Origin: Parabacteroides distasonis ATCC 8503
GTDB taxonomy: Bacteria > Bacteroidota > Bacteroidia > Bacteroidales > Tannerellaceae
NCBI RefSeq assembly: GCF_000012845.1
Contig: NC_009615.1
Span: 81,001-145,000 of the forward strand
Direction of reading: 5' to 3'
DNA length: 64,000 bases
Part shown: positions 62,898 through 64,000 of the stretch, piece by piece
How the letters are laid out: the number at the start of each line of letters is the position of its first letter
Position numbering within the stretch: position 1 is the stretch's first letter
Made by a program: the position numbers and the translations under genes
Notes under the pieces: generated by a model
The model's database searches: none
What the model was told of the DNA's origin: nothing
Seen by the model: only the letters and a program-made list of their open reading frames with translations

Positions 62898-63044
62898 GGA
62901 GCTTCAGGATTCCGTACCGAGGTCATACGAGGTATTGATCCCTTGTGCTGCTGTTGAGATTATGTTTATTATATAGATCAATGACCGGAAGGCCGGTCGG
63001 AGAGAAAAAGATGAAGCTGGGACGTAAGTCTTGGCAAAGTTGAC

Positions 63045-63118
63045 AGTCCTATAGCTCAGTTGGTTAGAGCGCTACACTGATAATGTAGAGGTCGGCAGTT
63101 CAACTCTGCCTGGGACTA
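63045..63118 (+). tRNA. tRNA-Ile (GAT)
   Basis: A 74-nt cloverleaf in the 16S-23S spacer. The acceptor stem is AGTCCTA with TGGGACT, the anticodon stem CTACA/TGTAG has anticodon GAT at 63079-63081, and the T arm is GGCAG/CTGCC. The terminal CCA is not encoded. Confidence 0.96.
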
Positions 63119-63128
63119 CTCCGAATGA

Positions 63129-63202
63129 GGGGGATTAGCTCAGCTGGCTAGAGCATCTGCTTTGCACGCAGAGGGTCAACGGTTCGAATCCGTTATTCTC
63201 CA
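63129..63202 (+). tRNA. tRNA-Ala (TGC)
   Basis: A 74-nt cloverleaf following tRNA-Ile, the usual pair in this spacer. The acceptor arms are GGGGGAT and ATTCTCC, the anticodon stem TCTGC/GCAGA has TGC at 63163-63165, and the T stem is AACGG/CCGTT. CCA is not encoded. Confidence 0.96.
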
Positions 63203-63308
63203 CACATCCCGCGAGGGAAAGAGGATCTTTGACATGTTGGACATCAAAAAGAAGAAACAAGTAGAGCGAGCTTAAGATATATCAACCCGTACGTAAAGTA
63301 CGAGGTGA

Positions 63309-64000
<692 letters not shown>

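Overview
The window looks like chromosomal DNA of a gut Bacteroidetes, most likely Parabacteroides (P. distasonis or a close relative). The evidence is a Bacteroidetes-type 16S gene ending in CCTCCTTTCT, SusC/SusD outer-membrane pairs, UpxY/UpxZ capsule regulators, and many promoters of the Bacteroides type (TTTG, about 19-20 nt, TAnnTTTG). The species name is from memory of the 16S sequence and was not searched.

Layout. (1) 1-8000, plus strand: the end of an acyl-CoA carboxylase operon (carboxyltransferase, biotin carboxylase, biotin carrier), an NhaD Na+/H+ antiporter, a MurNAc kinase/etherase pair, an MgtC-like membrane protein, an unknown protein and a uracil-DNA glycosylase-like protein. 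(2) 7909-8948: a gene-poor stretch with a 23-bp tandem repeat and several inverted repeats. (3) 8949-20258, minus strand: a glycan-utilisation locus (SusC, SusD, a SusE/F-like lipoprotein and a frameshifted small secreted protein), with an AraC regulator and a GH36 alpha-galactosidase, followed by an IMP dehydrogenase of the Tritrichomonas type. (4) 20400-35600: housekeeping and stress genes, including pirin, an M64 peptidase, a flavoprotein, a peroxiredoxin, a PAS histidine kinase, a glycine betaine/proline ABC transporter, an SGNH hydrolase, ferritin, Hsp20, a Nudix protein, a sugar mutarotase with an L-fucose permease, two related lipoproteins and an OmpA-like lipoprotein. (5) 35675-45032: nitrite ammonification (nrfH, nrfA), cytochrome c assembly, a porin, a Crp-family regulator, and an NtrC-type regulator with its kinase. 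(6) 45052-47374: a DUF2807 protein, a YtxH-like protein, MscL and a lipocalin.

(7) 47584-60879 is the most interesting part: a capsular polysaccharide locus. A tyrosine recombinase gene is followed by a 355-bp segment bounded by perfect 19-bp inverted repeats, then upxY, upxZ, a HAD hydrolase, the Wza/Wzc export pair, LegB- and LegC-like sugar genes and a 5'-truncated CapD-type dehydratase. The only good promoter in the segment points away from upxY, so the locus appears to be in the OFF orientation in this sequence. The recombinase has Gly-Gly where I would expect an Arg-Gly, so the switch may be locked. The locus has no glycosyltransferase, flippase or polymerase in view and looks like a shortened remnant. 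An HU-like protein, a tiny two-helix membrane protein and an M15 peptidase follow.

(8) 60983-64000: an rRNA operon with tandem promoters, 16S, tRNA-Ile(GAT), tRNA-Ala(TGC) and the start of 23S.
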